From Fasciolopsis buskii (Eukaryota; Platyhelminthes; Trematoda; Plagiorchiida; Fasciolidae): 64,000 nt of DNA. The stretch is taken from the NCBI GenBank assembly GCA_008360955.1, contig LUCM01008725.1, positions 62,001-126,000 of the forward strand, in the 5' to 3' direction. Below the pieces are notes generated by a model. It worked only from the letters and a program-made list of their open reading frames with translations. It was not told the DNA's origin and made no database searches. Both the position numbers and the translations under genes were made by a program. This document shows, piece by piece, positions 59,564-64,000 of the stretch; positions within the stretch are counted from its first letter, which is position 1; each line of letters begins with the position of its first letter.

Positions 59564-62500
59564 TATTTTGAGTCTAATTTTAAGCCCAACATATTACCCA
59601 GCACAGTATTACTTTTCAAAGTTCTACAATATCTGTTCACCCTTTATTCGAACTGGCGAAGATAAAAAAAAACGTTCCTTACACTAAAAATAACACCAAT
59701 TATCAAGAAAAAATAGGCAAACTTCGGGTCTAGTAGGAAACGCTTTTGTCTATCTAAAATGAAAGTGGCCAACAAATTATTTCATTATGAAGTATTTTTT
59801 ACCATTGAATTACCAGCACAGCCTTCATTTTCCATTTGTTAACTAGTGCATAATTGAGTTGTCTTCGTTTCAGGTTAGTTCCGGTTTTTGATCCGTTGAT
59901 AGCAGACGCTACTCACACTGAAATTCGGCTTTCCTAGAAGAAATCCGAATTATAAAATCGATAAACTTTTCATTTTCCTTGTGGAACAGTGTCTGTACAT
60001 CTCGACACAAATCTGTTTGCCTGTTAAAACAAAGTCAAACGGTTAAACTAACAATTTTAAACTTCTTTAATTCTCTGGTCTAAAGCTCCTTGGATATGAA
60101 GTTTCATGGTTCCCCAGGATGAAATGCATCCGAAAACTAGACAGCAAATTGTGGGTGGTCAGGTGGCTTGCGCATTCTTCGGCCCATCACATGATTTAGA
60201 TATTGTTCCGATTGTTTGAAATCGTCCCAAACCAGAGCGGCATCATTTGCGCGAAAGTGGATGTACAACGAAGTATGTAAATCATTCACCTGAAGTTTGA
60301 TCACAAATCATTTTGATTGGCTCAGCAGATTTAAGTAATTGAATAATCATACGTCCAAAAGGCAAAGATAATTTCAGGAAAATTTTGATCCCTTTTTTCG
60401 TTTACACGGGTTTCGTCTAAGCCGGTGGCAACAACTTCAAACAAATCAGTTGAAACACAAGCAACATTCCGTTGGTTTATACCGCTTCCTCATTTAAAAT
60501 GATAGTACGTTATCCTTCCGGACATGATCGTGCAGTTATTAAATGAGTCACAATTCTGTATGAAAATGACCAGAACAGCTTGGATGATTTTGTGAAAGGG
60601 TATAACTTGGTGAATGGAACAGAAAATGTGGCCACAAAAATAATTATCTTTAAATGAAAGTCGCTTGTTTTATTATTTCATATTGTCACAGTCTGATACC
60701 TGCTGACTGCTCATATCTCAGGCAGTTTGAGTATTTTGTTTGCGGAAGGAACCAAATGTGCTTCGCTCGCAAATGATCGGAATTGAATTTGGGCTCACGA
60801 TACGCTAGCTGAATTCTTAGGGAGGCCAGAACAGTCCACTCTGGACCGTAAAACCTATCGAGGTTCGATATTCTTCTGTAGACACGTCAGAACAGCCCCA
60901 AAATAATGTTGACAACAGAAACGAATGTCGGGAAAGGAAAGCGGTCTGTTAACTGACCAGTAACAGTGAACCATATGCACAAAAATACACATGGGGAATA
61001 AACTGTTTTCGGTAATACCGGCCGTGGATGACACCGTAAAAACCACAGAAAAGAGAAACCACAAACCGTAAACATCTACACGCAAAATGCGGCTGAATCT
61101 TCAAACAGTTGGTGGGAGAAATATTGACAGATGAATGTAGTTTCTTTTGTAATTATCAAAAGACTACAAAAACAGAGACAATTTATAGGATTATCTGTTT
61201 CCAATTTCGCCCAAAGGTTCATGGTTAGGGTCAGGGTTAGTCTACCTGTCAGTTTTATTCTGGCCCGAATAATCACGGAAATTAACCACTAGCTTGGAGG
61301 AACGTGAAGACTTTACATATCATTTGATTCTAGGAGCACAATAAACCACATGAAATTGCTGTTCTGCAGCGAAACTTCTCACGGTACATGAGTGCGACGT
61401 AGCCGAGAGTTCAGAAACGACCTCACTAGTTCAAAGATAACATTAGGAAACGGGTCTGACACGATAAAGACGGAAACATTTGCAATCCGCCACATGATTT
61501 ATGCTTCGTCTAAACTCGCCTGCTTAGATAAACTACTTGTTTTCCCTCGCACCAGTCTCCTGAATTGGTGCTTCATGAAAATACGACAGACAGTATTACA
61601 CCAGCTACTACACCGAAAATCCATTTCGCCAGTCCATCAGTTCATAGTGCACGGATATGCATTATGGAATTGTCTTCTAGGTGTTCATACATTAGTTCAT
61701 TCTTCTATAAACAAGAATAAATGTAGCTAAAGCGGTACGGTAACTATCTCCGGAAATCAAAAAGCACAAATTTATCTGGTAAGAACGGTATATAATAAAC
61801 AGACTGAGGTTAATCTGACTAATACCAGATGAGGGGTGAACGGCGAAACCCTTCTGGACTCACTAGCCTCAGCATGGAACCATTACGTAAGAAACCGAAA
61901 TGCTGTGTGATTTAAGCACATAAACCAATTAGTTTTTACTAAGAAGTGGTTCTTCGAGGTAAGGCAATGCCCTTGGCACGATCGAAAACTGACCTTTGGT
62001 CTCAGTTGGACATTGATCTTAACCATTTAGCCAAAAACGCGATACAGACAGTCCTGCGAACTCAGTCATTCTTTGCTGATTGTAAATACATACTTGCAAA
62101 AATGATGCAACAAAACACATGAAGAACCACAGAGCTCATTTAAGGTCCCGATGGTTAGAAGGCTAACATTTTCATAGGAAATGGCTGAAGCAAGGTGTCT
62201 GCCATCTTCGTCTGTGAGAATTACTCGATCTACCCCAAGACTTGAAGGAGACAGAGTATGACATGACGGCGATAAATAAATTGAGGAAGTCACTAAGTTC
62301 ACTACGGATAGTTACATTAACATATACGTTTGCTTGCAAAATAAAGCAGATTGTTTAGGAGACTCTGAAATAATGTGAAAATTCTTCAAAATTTGAGAAT
62401 TATCAGAGTTTTTGATTATGTTCGATGGAACCAGTGACTTCAGATTGCATTTTTCTACCCAAGACTAGTCCATAACTTTGGGGAGGTATGAAAGCTCCAA

Positions 62501-62940
62501 ATAATAAATAGCCTAGTGTTTGTCGAGTTAGGTTGCATGGTTGTGGTCCAGGATATCTTACAGCACGATAACTGTAGACTTTAGGCAATAGGGCTAGAGG
62601 CCGCAGTCAATGTCATCTTTGTATTGGAAATAATGCCACGTCTTCAAACTCCTTGTCTCATGATCTTTTGGCTTTCATTTCACTGCTACTCAAATCCGCG
62701 TGGTAGCAACCAAAAAATAAAGCACTCTAGTGCAAAGATAACTGGTCTACAAAGTGAACCAAATACAAAGTAGAGTCACTAATTGAAATCATATTAAAAG
62801 CATTCTGTTCGAACTGTTAGTGACGAACCACTCTATACCTATAGGCGCCTATTTGAATTCAGCAGAAAAATTAAACGAACTGAGATATTAAAGCTTTCTC
62901 TCCTTTCACTTCTAACCTTCAAATAAGAATGGTGTGAAAA
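59564..62940. other. Non-coding stretch, no gene recognised
   Basis: Short open frames only; none resembles a known family. There is a small GGTTAGGGTCAGGGTTAG-like run near 61223-61240 on the plus strand, too short to be called a telomeric array. Confidence 0.5.
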
Positions 62941-63079
62941 GAAACACCATTTTTTAGAAACGTGGTTTGCGATCACCTGACGACTGTCACATGGGAAAGC
63001 TGCGCGGCCTTTTAAAGATTCGAATCCACCACCTTTGAGTTGATGTCATGTGTTTCTGATTGCTCGTTTACCCCCAGTC
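62941..63079 (-). repeat. tRNA-derived SINE (copy 3)
   Basis: The minus strand starts TTGACTGGGGGTAAACGAGC, has GGTGGTGGATTCGAATC at the B-box position, then AAAGGCCGC. It ends with GATCGCAAACCACGTTTCT followed by AAAAAATGGTGT. Both head and tail align with copy 2 (41665-41799) over about 135-139 nt. The B box, GGATTCGAATC, is the best preserved of the three copies. Confidence 0.6.
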
Positions 63080-64000
63080 AAGTTTATCATACACAACGTG
63101 CATCAAAGCTCATTTGCCAAGTTCAAGTGCAGTCATGGCGGCGAAGAAACATTTCTCTGAAAATGCTGAAGACAACTAAGTCAGAAATCTTTTACTTGCA
63201 GATTGAAACACTTCAAAATAAATGGCTGGGTTTACCTTTAAGCCTATTGTATATCCGAGGCTAACAAAACATGAGGTCTAGTTAGCAACAGCGCGACTTT
63301 ACGCTCTCATTTTCAGACTTATGAATAAAGATTTCCATAGGACTGAAACGGTGCTCACGGTTTGGTTTTCTAAGTGTCTCCAAGTCCAAGAGTCACGTGT
63401 AGATTAGCGTTGATAGGCTGATCAGCCGCCGTGTCGTCAGTTTCTCAAAATATTTTTTGTCGGTTTCAACTCACTAGTCGTTTGGTTCCCTTGTCATTCG
63501 TCAAAAAAGGCTAGCGCGCACTATCTCCGTTTTAATTCTTTTTTTTTCAACCAGCGCTTGAACTATGAAACACTAAATTCTCACTATTGACCTCAAACAG
63601 CTTGTTGAGTCCACTTATTTCGGTTGTCACATTGGGGAATCGCGAAGCAGTTTTTCATTGTTTGCAATCAATAAAACGAGAACAAAAATCAAAAGATATC
63701 GTCGTGTAATCGAAATTCCGATATTTTCTACCACACATTTTCAATTTCGGACGGCGAATATTCACAGATTATTCATAGAGCGGTACACGTTTATTGGCAG
63801 ACAGAAATTACTGTACATAGTTTTGATTGGGAAACGATTTTCCAAACGCATCAGATGGTTAACCTGATAAAATCATTCTGCAACTGGGTATTTCCCTTTT
63901 TAATGGTTAAACGTATCTAGTGGATCTCTTGTGGATAGCCCTCAGAATTACTAATCCTGTTCCAGCTTGTTTCCCAGGTACCAGACCAACAAGAACAATG
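63080..64000. other. Non-coding stretch to window end
   Basis: Nothing recognised apart from a T-rich run near 63540. Open frames at 63040-63264 and 63658-63867 have no family resemblance. Confidence 0.5.

Noticed and set aside
61223..61240. Telomere-like GGTTAGGG words
   Set aside because: There are only two or three imperfect units.

Overview
The window looks like nuclear DNA of a parasitic flatworm, most likely a tapeworm. Genes are sparse and introns run to several kb. Long simple-sequence tracts are present, including an ATCT tract broken by an 841-base assembly gap. The recognisable coding material is decayed retrotransposons (RTE-like, CR1/Jockey-like and Penelope-like) plus one split host gene. 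The tapeworm assignment is inferred from the retrotransposon protein style and the gene structure; no species marker is present.

Host gene. The only host gene I can support lies on the minus strand from 30160 down to 11273 and continues beyond. Seven exons can be joined with consistent reading phase into at least 497 codons. They encode the N-terminal half of a mitochondrial Na+/Li+/Ca2+ exchanger of the NCLX (SLC8B1) family: signal-like hydrophobic start, cysteine-containing luminal segment, first transmembrane helices, the alpha-1 repeat with GNGAPD, three further helices, and a long Ser/Arg-rich loop. The intron between exons 5 and 6 uses a GC donor if the protein is to stay continuous. 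The exons for the C-terminal half, including the alpha-2 repeat, were not found; they are either left of the window or in short exons I could not recognise between 1500 and 11272.

Mobile elements. At 1-1500 (minus) there is an RTE-like LINE cut by the window edge, with a YADD motif but several frameshifts and stops. At 42050-42640 (plus) there is a Penelope-like reverse transcriptase remnant with YADN at the catalytic site. At 56870-59560 (minus) there is a CR1/Jockey-like LINE with endonuclease and reverse transcriptase, whose catalytic motif has decayed to YPNN. A weak reverse-transcriptase-like remnant lies at 9715-10127. Three tRNA-like short elements (21155-21223, 41665-41799, 62941-63079, all minus) appear to be copies of one SINE family. 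A 166-bp foldback element with 58-bp arms lies at 35493-35658.

The rest is intron or intergenic sequence in which I see no gene. No rRNA, functional tRNA, CRISPR array or bacterial-type operon is present. I found no clearly new multi-gene system. The most interesting items are the exchanger's GC-AG intron, its large loop with protein-kinase-A-type sites, the foldback element and the SINE family.
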